From the NCBI RefSeq assembly GCF_916858655.1, contig NZ_CAKASL010000001.1, forward strand, positions 1,364,001 through 1,428,000: 64,000 nt of DNA. Direction: 5' to 3'. This document shows, in pieces, positions 1 through 8,758 of this stretch. Both the position numbers and the translations under genes were made by a program. Origin of the DNA: Aeromicrobium sp. Leaf350. Its GTDB lineage: Bacteria; Actinomycetota; Actinomycetes; Propionibacteriales; Nocardioidaceae. Within the stretch, counting starts at the first letter, position 1. The number at the start of each line of letters is the position of its first letter. Below the pieces are notes generated by a model. The model saw only the letters and a list, made by a program, of their open reading frames with translations, did no database searches and had not been told where the DNA came from.

Positions 1-737
1 TATGCGCTCTGACGATCGGCGGCAACGCCGACTATGGGGTTGTGCCCGCCGAGCACCTGCTCCCGGTCCCCAAGGGGCTCACGATGATCGAGGCCGCGAG
101 CCTGCCCGAGAACCTGTGCACCGCCTGGGACGCCATCGTGCGCCGAGGTCCGGTCCGCGACGGCGAGACCGTGCTCGTGCACGGCGGGTCCAGTGGACTC
201 GGATCGATGGCGATCCAACTCACCCGTGCGCTCGGGGCGACCGTCGCCGCGACCGCGGGCAACGAGGCGAAGGTGGAGTTTTGCCGCCAGCTCGGCGCCG
301 ACCTGGCCATCAACTACCGCGAGGAAGATTTCCTCCCGGCGGTCAAGGCATGGACCGACGACCGCGGAGTCGACTTCATCGTCGACCTCGTGGGAGTCGA
401 CTACATGCAACGGAACCTCCAGGCGCTCGCTCTGGACGGCCGCCTCTCGGTTCTCGCGACGCTGTCATCGGAATCGATCGCCCCAGTCGACCTTCGCGTG
501 ATGCTGCGTCGGCGGCTCACGATCAAGGCTGCGACCCTCAAGGCTCGATCGGTCGACGAGAAGGCGGAGGTCATCCGCGGTCTTCGGTCCGACGTGTGGC
601 CCATGCTCGAGTCCGGCGCGGTCAAGCCAGCACTCGACAGCACCTACCCATTGGAGCAGGTCGCCGCAGCCCACGCTCGCCTCGAATCGAGCCAGCACAT
701 GGGCAAGATCGTCCTCGACCTCACCGCGTCCTCTTAA
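1..737 (+). CDS. NAD(P)H:quinone oxidoreductase-like MDR protein, 5' end off window
   Basis: The frame is open from the left edge, so the N-terminal catalytic part lies outside the window; about 244 residues remain. A nucleotide-binding motif of the quinone oxidoreductase/zeta-crystallin type is visible (HGGSSGLGSMAIQLTRALGA), followed by the usual 'ADLAINYREEDF' and 'VDFIVDLVG' segments of this branch of the medium-chain dehydrogenase/reductase superfamily. No zinc-ligand cluster is seen in what remains, as expected for the zinc-free quinone oxidoreductase branch. An internal GTG at 42 is in frame but falls inside the conserved fold and is not a convincing start. A MaoC-type gene follows after 3 bp, so the two are probably cotranscribed. 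The family assignment is secure; the substrate is unknown. Confidence 0.85.
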   Translation, partial: CALTIGGNADYGVVPAEHLLPVPKGLTMIEAASLPENLCTAWDAIVRRGPVRDGETVLVHGGSSGLGSMAIQLTRALGATVAATAGNEAKVEFCRQLGADLAINYREEDFLPAVKAWTDDRGVDFIVDLVGVDYMQRNLQALALDGRLSVLATLSSESIAPVDLRVMLRRRLTIKAATLKARSVDEKAEVIRGLRSDVWPMLESGAVKPALDSTYPLEQVAAAHARLESSQHMGKIVLDLTASS

Positions 738-740
738 GGT

Positions 741-1205
741 GTGGGTGCCCTCGTGCGCGTCTTTGACGGTCTCAGCGAGCTGACCTCCGCGGTCGGCACC
801 GAAATCGGCGTCAGTGACTGGTTGTCAGTGACTCAAGACAGGATCAACCAGTTCGCTGAGGCAACCGGCGACCATCAGTGGATCCACACCGACCCGGTCC
901 GCGCCGCGACCGGTCCCTTCGGGTCGACCATCGCCCACGGCTTCCTGACACTGTCGCTCGTCCCGGTTCTCGCCCAGCAGATCTATCGGGTCGATGGCGT
1001 CAGCGTCGCGGTGAACTACGGCACGAACAAGGTCAGGTTCCCGCAGCCGGTGCCCGTCGACGCGCGTCTACGCGCCCGCGCTGAACTGACGGACTCACGC
1101 TCGGTCAAACTCGGGACCCTGGTGACCGTGCGGTTTACCATCGAACTCGAGGGCTCGGCCAAACCGGCCTGCATCGTCGAGGCCCTGACTGTCTACGCAA
1201 CGTAG
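741..1205 (+). CDS. MaoC-type (R)-specific enoyl-CoA hydratase-like protein
   Basis: A 154-residue hot-dog-fold protein. The hydratase signature is clear: 'AEATGDHQWIHTDP' carries the catalytic Asp and His with the spacing D-x4-H known from (R)-specific enoyl-CoA hydratases, followed by 'FGSTIAHGFLTLSLVP' that forms the acyl pocket. The family hydrates trans-2-enoyl-CoA or related CoA esters in the cytoplasm. GTG at 741 sits 3 bp after the stop of the preceding oxidoreductase gene; an in-frame GTG at 753 is an alternative start. Together with the acyl-CoA synthetase further along the window it suggests beta-oxidation-like handling of an imported acid, but the substrate cannot be read from the sequence. 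Confidence 0.85.
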   Translation: MGALVRVFDGLSELTSAVGTEIGVSDWLSVTQDRINQFAEATGDHQWIHTDPVRAATGPFGSTIAHGFLTLSLVPVLAQQIYRVDGVSVAVNYGTNKVRFPQPVPVDARLRARAELTDSRSVKLGTLVTVRFTIELEGSAKPACIVEALTVYAT

Positions 1206-1227
1206 CGACGACGGGAGGTGCCAAAAC

Positions 1228-2304
1228 GTGGACGACTCTAGATCGGATCCACCAGGGTGGCCCTCGGAGTCGGAGATCATCGCCTTCTTCGATGGCCAGC
1301 TGCTTCAAGGCACGAGTCTGGACCGGCTGGTCGAACAGGCGGCGGCGCTCGTAGGCAGTGCTGTCGGTCGACGTCGCACCGATGGTCGTGGGGCGGCGCG
1401 GGACCCACGCGGCGGAACGCTATCGGTGGTCGCACCAGAAGGTGCAACGACCAACTCTGTCGCCACCGGCGGGCTCGTGTGGGTGGACTCCCCCACCGGG
1501 TCGCTCGCCGCGCACTTCCTTGATCGACTGGCGCTGACCGTGACGGTCGTGGAGCGATGGGGCATCTCCGGTGCCAGCGCCATCTCGCCCCCGATTGAGC
1601 TCCTCCTAGACCCCTCTTCGAGCGAGATCGCCCAGGGATGGGCTCGTAAACAACTCGGCCTGACCAACGGCGCGCTGGTACGGGTCGCGATCTGCAGTGG
1701 CCAAGCCGATCGAGTGGACGGCTTCGTCGCCATGCTGGGGGACGTCGAACGCGTCATCTCACGCACCACCCGCCGCGACAAGACGGTGGTGCTCCTCGCG
1801 GCTGCCGACACCGGACCGGTCGCCATCCCTGGAGTCCCGACCGGGGTGCGAGCCGCGCATGGGCGCGTCGTGGAAGCGGAACATGCTCCAACGGCCTACC
1901 TCACCGCGCGCGACGCCTACCGGTTCGCTCGGCCCTCGCCCCATGACCGGGGTCCGTACCAACCGGTCGCAGGAGTGTGGCTCGACGGCGGCCGACTGTC
2001 TGGTTTGGCGGCCTTGTGCCGGCTCGATCGCACGGACATCGAGATTGTCCCGGACGTGAAGGCTCTCGGCAGGCTGGCTGAGCAGCACGGGGAGCATGTC
2101 CTCCAGATGCTGGAGGCCTACGCGACGACGGACTCGCTCCGCAAGGCCGCGGCCCAGATCCATGTTCACCACAACTCGGTGACGTATTGGGTGCAGAAGG
2201 CCGAGAGCGAGCTTGGGTACTCCTTGACCGAGCCCTACCGTCGCGCACAGCTCTTCATTTGCCTGTGCCTGTACCGCCTGTGGAAGGACGACGGCGGGGA
2301 GTAA
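1228..2304 (+). CDS. PucR/CdaR-type transcriptional regulator
   Basis: A 358-residue protein that starts with GTG, preceded by a good GGGAGG ribosome binding site. The last 70 residues contain the PucR-type helix-turn-helix, recognisable as 'SLRKAAAQIHVHHNSVTYWV' followed by 'KAESELGYSLTEPYRRAQLF'. The N-terminal two thirds have no named domain that I recognise; such regions in this family carry a degenerate GGDEF-like or sensory domain. PucR/CdaR proteins usually activate nearby catabolic or transport operons in response to a substrate. The convergent liv operon or the upstream hydratase genes are the natural candidates as targets; this is inference from position only. Confidence 0.8.
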   Translation: MDDSRSDPPGWPSESEIIAFFDGQLLQGTSLDRLVEQAAALVGSAVGRRRTDGRGAARDPRGGTLSVVAPEGATTNSVATGGLVWVDSPTGSLAAHFLDRLALTVTVVERWGISGASAISPPIELLLDPSSSEIAQGWARKQLGLTNGALVRVAICSGQADRVDGFVAMLGDVERVISRTTRRDKTVVLLAAADTGPVAIPGVPTGVRAAHGRVVEAEHAPTAYLTARDAYRFARPSPHDRGPYQPVAGVWLDGGRLSGLAALCRLDRTDIEIVPDVKALGRLAEQHGEHVLQMLEAYATTDSLRKAAAQIHVHHNSVTYWVQKAESELGYSLTEPYRRAQLFICLCLYRLWKDDGGE

Positions 2305-2331
2305 CCGTCCCGCTCCCGCGAGCCGTACGCG

Positions 2332-2385
2332 AAGGAGGCAGGCACACGACCGAGCCCGAGAGTCTCGACGTGCGCCTGCCTCCTT
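2332..2385. terminator. bidirectional hairpin between convergent genes
   Basis: Perfect 12-bp inverted repeat: AAGGAGGCAGGC at 2332-2343 and GCCTGCCTCCTT at 2374-2385, with a 30-nt loop. It lies between the stop of the plus-strand PucR gene (2304) and the stop of the minus-strand binding-protein gene (2421), where a shared terminator is expected. There is no strong T-run, which is common in high-GC actinobacteria. Confidence 0.6.
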
Positions 2386-2420
2386 GCTCCATGAGGAGCG
2401 GGGTGACCCGCAACCAGAGG

Positions 2421-3686
2421 TCAGTCCGCGGAGATGACCTCACCCACGGGGTCGAACTTCTTGGTCTCGGCGTTCCACGCGTACGGACGGAACGACTCGA
2501 TGCCGAACGGGTCCGACTCGCCGTCGACCGAGAAGCTCACACCGTCGATGAACAGCGGCGCCTGGTAGTCCTGGGACTGAGCCGCCTTCATGATGCCGAT
2601 ACGAGACAGACCGTCATCCGAAGCCGCGGCCTCTTCGAGCGCGTTGACCGTGATGTCGGCCATCGCCCAGCCGCTGAGGACGTAGGACGACTTCGGGTCG
2701 GCGCCTGCGGCGGTCACGGCATCGACGTACTCCAGGACAGCCTCGTCGTCCTCGTACTCCTCGAGGATCGGCTCTTTGAACCACCGCAGGATCTCGACGC
2801 CGTCCGCGGCCTCACCTGCCGGCTCGAACACCAGCTTCGCGTCCGTGCAGTTGGACGGGACGATCACGAGTTCCGGCTTCCAGCCGGCACGACCGATGGC
2901 GTTCATCATCGACAGGCAATCAGTGCCGATGCCGCCGATGTTCAGCACCTTGGCGCCGGTCGCTTCAAGGGTCGACGCGGTGGTCGCCGGGTCGACGATC
3001 GGCTCGTTCTTGACGAGCTTGATGTCGGTGCCTTCGATGGCGGCCTCGAATGCCTCGGAGTAAGCCTGTCCCGACTCGTTCGGATTCGAGGCCATGGCGA
3101 CCTCGACTCCGTCGGGGTAGCGCTCCTCGATCAGGCGAGCGATTGCAGCTTCCTCGATGGACGCCGCTGGGAGGTCCTGAGTGGTCCACGGGAACTGCAC
3201 CGGGTCGTAGTACTTCGGCACGCTCGAGATCGCGTTGAGCAGCGGGACGCACTGCTCGTTCTGGTAGTCCGACATGGCGTCGACCTGGCCGCCGCCCAAC
3301 GTCGACAGAACGTCGGCCTGGTCCTGGTCGATGAGTGCCTGGACGTTCGTCTTGGCGCGCTCGGGGGTGAATCCGTCGTCGCGCTTGATGACCGAGATCT
3401 CGACTCCGTCGATGCCACCGTTCTGGTTGGCAAGCTCAAAGCGAGCCTCTGCGCCCTGGAGCACCTGACCAATGGCCTGCGCGGCAGGACCGGACAGAGC
3501 TGCGGAGATGCCCACGACCAGCTCGTCAGTGATCTCCTCAGTGACGGCTGCGGGGTCGGCGCAGTTCTCGCTCGAGAGAGCGTCCTCTGCCGATCCGCTG
3601 GTGGTTCCCCCGGTGTTGGTGCCGCAGGCGCCGGCGAGGGCCAGGGTGATCGCCACTGCGACCACGCCGTACTTACTGGTTCTCAT
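2421..3686 (-). CDS. Liv-type ABC importer substrate-binding lipoprotein
   Basis: A 421-residue periplasmic-binding-protein type I. The N-terminus has a lipoprotein signal with lipobox LAGAC (Cys21), so the mature protein is tethered outside the membrane. The fold markers of the Leu/Ile/Val-binding family are present: 'VVGISAALSGPAAQAIGQ', 'ANQNGGIDGVEISVIKRDDG' and 'DVLSTLGGGQVDAM'. In catabolic clusters this family often binds aromatic or alicyclic acids rather than amino acids, so the ligand should not be assumed to be leucine. ATG at 3686 overlaps the stop of the upstream livM by 4 bp (ATGA), so translation is probably coupled. It is the last gene of the five-gene importer operon and ends at the shared hairpin at 2332-2385. 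Confidence 0.92.
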   Translation of the reverse strand: MRTSKYGVVAVAITLALAGACGTNTGGTTSGSAEDALSSENCADPAAVTEEITDELVVGISAALSGPAAQAIGQVLQGAEARFELANQNGGIDGVEISVIKRDDGFTPERAKTNVQALIDQDQADVLSTLGGGQVDAMSDYQNEQCVPLLNAISSVPKYYDPVQFPWTTQDLPAASIEEAAIARLIEERYPDGVEVAMASNPNESGQAYSEAFEAAIEGTDIKLVKNEPIVDPATTASTLEATGAKVLNIGGIGTDCLSMMNAIGRAGWKPELVIVPSNCTDAKLVFEPAGEAADGVEILRWFKEPILEEYEDDEAVLEYVDAVTAAGADPKSSYVLSGWAMADITVNALEEAAASDDGLSRIGIMKAAQSQDYQAPLFIDGVSFSVDGESDPFGIESFRPYAWNAETKKFDPVGEVISAD

Positions 3687-4882
3687 CGTGAACTTCCTTC
3701 ACTGCTCGCATCATCTGAGTTCGGGCCGGGCGGCTGCTCGGCACCTCCTGCCGCCACCGACTTCTGGCCGGTCGCGTTTCCTCCCGAGTTCTGGGTCGAC
3801 GTCGTAGGGCGCCGGGCTGCCGGGTGATCCGGCGGCACCACGCGCACGAAACGTCGGGCGATGATCTGCAACCGTCCCGCGATGCCCTCTGGCATGAAGA
3901 AGACCAAGACGATCAGCGTCACGCCAAACAGGACGCCTGAGATCGGTCCTGTCGTCCAAGTGCTTGTCAGCTCGGGCAGGAACACTGTGACGGTCGATCC
4001 GATCAGCGGACCGAGTAACGTCCCCGCTCCACCGATGAACATGGCCGTGATGAGCTCGATCGACTTCACGAGGGTGAAGGAGCCGCCGTCCGGCGACAGC
4101 GCTCCGACGTTCATTGCGAAGAGGCCGCCTGCGTAGCCGGTGATCGCGCCCGAGAGGCCGAAGGTGAGGACCTTCGTGCGGGCCACGTCGACGCCGTTGG
4201 ACCTGATGGCGACCTCGTGGTCACGCACGCCACGCATGGCGATGCCCGTTCGGCTGCGCATGAGGTTCCGCACGAGGAGCATCACGACGACGAATGAGAC
4301 GAAGGAGAGGCCGTACAACCACAGTCCGCGTTCAAAGCGGGTCAGACCGGTCCAACTCGGGGGCGTGAGGAATTGGGACCTGATGAGCAGGCCGGCGGCA
4401 CCACCGGTGAAGTCGTCGAAGCGGCGAATGATTTCCGGGAAGGCGATGCCGAGCGCCAACGTGACGAGCGAGAAGTAGAGACCACGGATCCGTAGGGCGG
4501 GTACGCCCACGATGAGACCGACGGCGAATCCGAGTGCGGTCGCTATCGGCAGGGTCAGGATCGGCGAGTAGGCGTAGTCCAAGATCAGGATGCCGGTCGC
4601 GTACGCCCCCACCCCGAAGAGGGCGGAGTGGCCGATCGACAACAGGCCCGTGTAGCCGGTGGCCAGGTTGAGGCCGATGACGGCGATGGCCGTGATCAGG
4701 ACGGCGGTCACCTGCGACATTCGGTAGACCGAGAGGGTCGTGCCGATGAGTGCAAGGCCGATGATCCCGGCAATGATGACGAGCACGACGATCCGGTAAG
4801 CGCGGCTGCCTTCGGCGAGGAGCACGGGGCTGCGCTCGGTTCGGGGCTCGGTCGCCCGTTCGCGGTCGGTGACTGTCGACAT
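3683..4882 (-). CDS. livM: Liv-type ABC importer permease LivM
   Basis: A 399-residue polytopic membrane protein. The LivM signatures are present: 'GLNLATGYTGLLSIGHSALF', 'RIRGLYFSLVTLALGIAFPE' and 'GGAGTLLGPLIGS'. Eight or more hydrophobic segments are visible. The frame stays open far upstream, but ATG at 4882 is chosen because it overlaps the stop of livH as TGATG and because the residues upstream of it are arginine-rich out-of-frame translation of livH. The C-terminus carries about 50 extra hydrophilic residues rich in Ser, Asn and Gly beyond the last membrane helix, which is longer than usual for LivM. It forms the translocation pore with LivH. Confidence 0.92.
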   Translation of the reverse strand: MSTVTDRERATEPRTERSPVLLAEGSRAYRIVVLVIIAGIIGLALIGTTLSVYRMSQVTAVLITAIAVIGLNLATGYTGLLSIGHSALFGVGAYATGILILDYAYSPILTLPIATALGFAVGLIVGVPALRIRGLYFSLVTLALGIAFPEIIRRFDDFTGGAAGLLIRSQFLTPPSWTGLTRFERGLWLYGLSFVSFVVVMLLVRNLMRSRTGIAMRGVRDHEVAIRSNGVDVARTKVLTFGLSGAITGYAGGLFAMNVGALSPDGGSFTLVKSIELITAMFIGGAGTLLGPLIGSTVTVFLPELTSTWTTGPISGVLFGVTLIVLVFFMPEGIAGRLQIIARRFVRVVPPDHPAARRPTTSTQNSGGNATGQKSVAAGGAEQPPGPNSDDASSEGSSR

Positions 4883-5778
4883 CACACACGCTCCAGTTCT
4901 TTGCTGCCGAAGAGACCGTTGGGCCGCACGACGAGGATGAGGACGATCAGGACCATCGCGGTGGTCTGCTGCATAGCGCCGCCGACGAGCGGGACGTAAC
5001 CGGTGACCATGGCTTCGACGACGCCGATGATGAGTCCGCCGATCACGGCTCCGGCGAGGCTGTCGAGCCCACCCAGGAGTGCGGCGGCGCATGCTCCGAT
5101 GAAGATCGGGAACATGGTCGTGACGGACAGCTGTTCGGGTGCCAGTGGTGTGGCGAGCGATCCGGCCAGCGCGCCGATCGCACCGGCGAGGCCCCAACCG
5201 AGCATCAGGATCCGGCTGGTGTTGACCCCGGTCAGTGCGGCGGATTCGGCGTTGTCGGCGACGGCTCGCATGTGCAGCCCGAGCTCGGTCTTAGTGAAGA
5301 GAAGCGTCATGAGGATGGTGACGGCGGCCAACGCGACCCAGGTGATGACTGTGTCGCCGTAGACGCGTGCACCGAAGAGCTCGAAGTAGTCTTCGAGGCC
5401 GTTGGGGACGATGCTCGGCATGACCTTGGTGTCAGTTCCCCAGATCAGCGCAACGGCGGCGTTGAGTCCACTGAAGAGTCCGAGCGCGACGATGAGAGTC
5501 GCGAGTTCGCTCTTTCTCTGCACGGGTCGGATCAGTGCTCGCTCTGCTGCGGCGCAGAGGACGAAGCCGGCGACCATGCCGGCGATGACCGCCGCCCAGA
5601 CGGGCAGCCCTGTTCCGACGAGCCACCAGGCGAAGAAGGCGCTGAAGAGGGCAAACTCGCCCTGGGCGAAGTTCAGGGTTCCGGTGCTCCGGTAGACCAT
5701 CACGAGGGCGAGGGCCAGGAGCGCGAAGATGGACCCGTTGGTCACACCAGCCAGGAGACGTTCGACGAAAAGTTCCAT
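4882..5778 (-). CDS. livH: Liv-type ABC importer permease LivH
   Basis: A 298-residue membrane permease. It begins 'MELFVERLLAGVTNGSIFAL', the standard LivH opening, and has 'MVYRSTGTLNFAQGEFAL' and 'GGLDSLAGAVIGGLIIGVVE'. ATG at 5778 has a GAGGAG ribosome binding site about 8 nt upstream. The open frame continues upstream to about 6126, but that extension is antisense-like translation of livF and is rejected. The start of livM overlaps its stop by one base (TGATG). Confidence 0.93.
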   Translation of the reverse strand: MELFVERLLAGVTNGSIFALLALALVMVYRSTGTLNFAQGEFALFSAFFAWWLVGTGLPVWAAVIAGMVAGFVLCAAAERALIRPVQRKSELATLIVALGLFSGLNAAVALIWGTDTKVMPSIVPNGLEDYFELFGARVYGDTVITWVALAAVTILMTLLFTKTELGLHMRAVADNAESAALTGVNTSRILMLGWGLAGAIGALAGSLATPLAPEQLSVTTMFPIFIGACAAALLGGLDSLAGAVIGGLIIGVVEAMVTGYVPLVGGAMQQTTAMVLIVLILVVRPNGLFGSKELERV

Positions 5779-5788
5779 GGAGATCTCC

Positions 5789-6496
5789 TCAGTAACCCAG
5801 GTAGGCGCGGCGGAGCTCGGTGTCTTCACGAAACGACGCGGGCGTTCCGGAGCGGACCACACGCCCGACTTCGAGCAGGTAGACCGATGAGGCCAGGTCC
5901 ATCGCGAGCTCGGCGTTCTGCTCGACGATGAGCATTGATGTGGCGTCTTCGCTGTTGATGTCGCGAAGGGTGGCGAACAGGTGTTGCACGATGCGCGGGG
6001 CCAGACCGAGGCTGGGCTCGTCGCAGAGCAGGACGCGCGGGCGTGCCATGAGGGCTCGGGCGACAGCGAGCATTTGCTGCTCACCGCCCGACAAGGTGCC
6101 TGCACGCTGGTCGACTCGTTCGGCAAGGACCGGGAACACGCTGGTCCACCGTTCGATGTCTTCCTCGATGGCTGCCCGGTCGCGGCGAAGCGCGGCTCCG
6201 ACCCGAAGGTTGTCGAGCACCGTCAGGGTGCCCAGCGTTCCTCGACCCTGCGGGACCAAGGAGACTCCGGCGTTGACGACGTCGGCGGGCTTCGACCCGA
6301 TCTCCACACCGTCGACTCGAATGCTGCCGCGTCGATCAATCAATCCGCAGATGGCGCGCATCGTTGTGGTCTTGCCGGCGCCGTTCGCGCCGAGAACAAC
6401 AACGACCTCGCCGGCCGGCACCGAGATGCTGATGTCGCGGACCACGTCTGCCGCGCCGTAGCCGGCGCTCAGACCTGAGATCTCGAGGGCGCTCAT
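5789..6496 (-). CDS. livF: Liv-type ABC importer ATPase LivF
   Basis: A 235-residue ABC ATPase of the LivF branch. The motifs are intact: Walker A GANGAGKTT, ABC signature LSGGEQQ, and Walker B VLLCDEPS followed by 'LGLAP'. It energises the permease pair LivH/LivM with LivG. ATG at 6496 overlaps the stop of livG by 4 bp, and livH follows after a 10-bp gap, so the gene lies inside one operon. Confidence 0.94.
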   Translation of the reverse strand: MSALEISGLSAGYGAADVVRDISISVPAGEVVVVLGANGAGKTTTMRAICGLIDRRGSIRVDGVEIGSKPADVVNAGVSLVPQGRGTLGTLTVLDNLRVGAALRRDRAAIEEDIERWTSVFPVLAERVDQRAGTLSGGEQQMLAVARALMARPRVLLCDEPSLGLAPRIVQHLFATLRDINSEDATSMLIVEQNAELAMDLASSVYLLEVGRVVRSGTPASFREDTELRRAYLGY

Positions 6497-7266
6497 GCTG
6501 CCTTGCCCAGGTAGGAGGCGACGACGTCCGGGTTCTCCTGCACCTCGCGCGGAGCGCCCTGGGCAAGGACTCGCCCGAAGTCCAGTGCGACGACGGAGTC
6601 GGAGATTCCCATCACTAGACCCATGTGGTGTTCGACCAGGAGCACGGAGAATCCAAGGGACCTGCTGAGGTCCTTGATCAGCACACCCAGTTCATCGACT
6701 TCGGAGTGGGTGAGTCCGCCGGCGGGCTCGTCGAGAAGAAGAAGTTGGGGCCGTGCGATCAGCGCCCTCGCGAGCTCGACGCGCTTGAGTGTGCCGAAGG
6801 GCAGACCATCAGCGTCCTCGAGTGCGACGTCGATCAGGTCGAGTCGCTCGAGCAGCTCCCATGCGTGCTGGCGGATCTCACGGTGAGCCCGGCGGGATGC
6901 CGGCAGGCCAAGCACTGAGGCGACGAAGCCTGTGTGCCCCAGCGCGGAGGCGCCCGACATCGTGTTCTCGAGCACGGACATCGATGGGAAGAGTGCGAGG
7001 TTCTGGAAGGTTCGTGCGATACCGGCACCGACGATGCGGTGTGGACGCATGGCAAGCAGGTCCGCGCCCTGGAACCGGATCGATCCGACCGTCGGCTCGT
7101 AGACCCGGGTGATGCAGTTGAAGAGGGTCGTCTTGCCGGCGCCGTTCGGTCCGATGAGCCCACAAATCTCACCCTGGCCGACGCTGAACGACACACCCGT
7201 CAGGGCGTTGATGCCGCCGAACGAGATGCCGACCTTCTCGATGTCGAGAACGTTCTGTGCAGTCAC
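6493..7266 (-). CDS. livG: Liv-type ABC importer ATPase LivG
   Basis: A 257-residue ABC ATPase, first gene of the operon. Walker A is GPNGAGKTT, and Walker B is 'LLLLDEPAGGL'. The signature region is the LivG-type variant 'LPFGTLKRVELARAL' rather than LSGGQ. The long insertion after the Q-loop ('MSGASALGHTGFVASVLGLP') is typical of LivG. The start is GTG at 7266 with an AGGAG site upstream. The 136-bp gap ahead of it is the likely place for the promoter of the whole importer operon. Confidence 0.93.
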   Translation of the reverse strand: MTAQNVLDIEKVGISFGGINALTGVSFSVGQGEICGLIGPNGAGKTTLFNCITRVYEPTVGSIRFQGADLLAMRPHRIVGAGIARTFQNLALFPSMSVLENTMSGASALGHTGFVASVLGLPASRRAHREIRQHAWELLERLDLIDVALEDADGLPFGTLKRVELARALIARPQLLLLDEPAGGLTHSEVDELGVLIKDLSRSLGFSVLLVEHHMGLVMGISDSVVALDFGRVLAQGAPREVQENPDVVASYLGKAA

Positions 7267-7402
7267 CGCAGTCTCCTGATCGCGCTACGTGCCACAGCAC
7301 CCGTGTGCCGTGGCTCACACCATACAACTTTAGACAGATTATTTGAAGTCGAACATTTAAATCTCTGTACAGGTCTTCGAGATCGGTACGCGAGCGCTCA
7401 AA
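7267..7402 (-). promoter_or_regulatory. AT-rich leader region of the first liv operon
   Basis: A 136-bp gap between the MFS gene and livG. The part at 7321-7375 is strikingly A+T-rich for this DNA (for example AACATTTAAATC), as expected for a promoter or operator. I cannot assign -35 and -10 boxes with confidence on the minus strand, and no strong palindrome is seen. Confidence 0.3.
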
Positions 7403-8695
7403 TCAACGCGTTGAGGCGACCGACGCAGGCCGTCCAGGCCCATCGGCGTCGTGACGCAAGCTCCGACCGACGCGGTAGGCGGCGAAGGAGATCAGCACAC
7501 CGACAATCCCGAGCCCCGCTCCCCCGAGCATCGCCAGGCTGTAGCTCCCCGTCAGGTCCCGGATCAAGCCCCAGAGCGGCAGCGCGGCCGCGAGCCCCAC
7601 GGCGAACGCGGACAAGGCAAATCCGTAGACCACGGCGAAACGCTCCTGCCCGACAGCACGCAAGGTCACAAGCGGCAGGATGATCGTCGGCACCGACAGC
7701 GACAGCGCGGCCACCGGCAGCAAGAGGAACAACACGCCGCTTCCCAAGTCGCCGAACAGCGCGATCATCGGGAGTCCCAGGACGAATAAGCAGACCAACA
7801 CGGTGTACAGCGCGATCACCCCGAGCCGGTCGTGGAGATAGCCGAGGATGGGCTTAGCGATCAGTCCACTGATCGAGTAGACCGAGACGAGCAGACCAGC
7901 TGTCGTCGCACTGACGCCGAGGTTGTCGTACACCGCGGGCTGGACGCTGACGAACGCGGACTCGAGGGCGAAGAGGAAGAACGCTGCTCCGAGCAGAGCG
8001 GTCACGATTGTGAACCCTCGCGTCAGGCGCCGCCCTCTATCTCGCGCGTCAGGTTCTGCCGACCCAGGTACCTCCGAAATGATCTCGGACGTTTCGCGCA
8101 CCAGGAAGATGGCGGGGAGCACAGCAAACAAGACGACGAATCCGGCGATCGCCGTGAAGGCACCGGTGAATCCGAAGTTGGCGACGATCGGGGGGAAGAC
8201 GAGGCCCCAGAGGAAACCACCGAACGAAAACCCAGTGGCCACGATGCCCACGACGGTCCCGCGCCGACTGTGGGTGTGCCAGACAGTGGTCAGGTGTGTG
8301 GCCACGAGATAGGTACACCCCGTCCAGGACACACCCAGAACGGCCGCCCAGGCGTAAAACGCTGCAAGGTTGGGCGCGAAACCCATCCCCACGAAGCTCG
8401 CAGCCACTCCGATGCTGCCGCCGATCGACATAACCCGAGCGCCGTGGCGTTCCAGCAACCGGCCTGCGTAGGTGTACACAGCGGCCGTCGACAGAGTGAA
8501 GACCGAGTACCAGATCAGGTACCTACCGGCACCCACGCCGAAGTGCTCGGTACCCGGCACCACCGTGAAGCCTGCAGCGGCAACGGTGGAGACCGTCACC
8601 ATCATGCCGAAGGCCGCAATTGTGGCCATCAGTCGCTGGCTCCGGTACCGGCGATCGAGCACTGCGCTCGATCCATCGTGAGGAGTCGGGGTCAT
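7403..8695 (-). CDS. MFS transporter (oxalate/formate antiporter-like)
   Basis: A 430-residue protein with twelve hydrophobic segments in two halves separated by a charged loop around residues 205-225. The inter-helix motif 'GRLLERHGARVMSIGG' after the second helix resembles the MFS motif A, and the corresponding position in the second half is 'GYLHDRLGVIALY'. The general form resembles MFS members annotated as MCT or oxalate/formate antiporter types. It follows the aldehyde dehydrogenase gene on the same strand by 63 bp and is probably the last gene of the Baeyer-Villiger operon, importing the substrate or exporting a product. The substrate is unknown. Confidence 0.85.
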   Translation of the reverse strand: MTPTPHDGSSAVLDRRYRSQRLMATIAAFGMMVTVSTVAAAGFTVVPGTEHFGVGAGRYLIWYSVFTLSTAAVYTYAGRLLERHGARVMSIGGSIGVAASFVGMGFAPNLAAFYAWAAVLGVSWTGCTYLVATHLTTVWHTHSRRGTVVGIVATGFSFGGFLWGLVFPPIVANFGFTGAFTAIAGFVVLFAVLPAIFLVRETSEIISEVPGSAEPDARDRGRRLTRGFTIVTALLGAAFFLFALESAFVSVQPAVYDNLGVSATTAGLLVSVYSISGLIAKPILGYLHDRLGVIALYTVLVCLFVLGLPMIALFGDLGSGVLFLLLPVAALSLSVPTIILPLVTLRAVGQERFAVVYGFALSAFAVGLAAALPLWGLIRDLTGSYSLAMLGGAGLGIVGVLISFAAYRVGRSLRHDADGPGRPASVASTR

Positions 8696-8758
8696 GGGCT
8701 TCCACCTCTGGTGCTGGGGTCGGTCGTGCTGGTCGTCACCGAGTCGACGTGCGGAATG

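Noticed and set aside
2187-3827. Long plus-strand open frame of 546 codons
   Set aside because: It is antisense to the binding-protein gene, has an implausible Arg/Val/Asp-rich product and is a GC-driven shadow.
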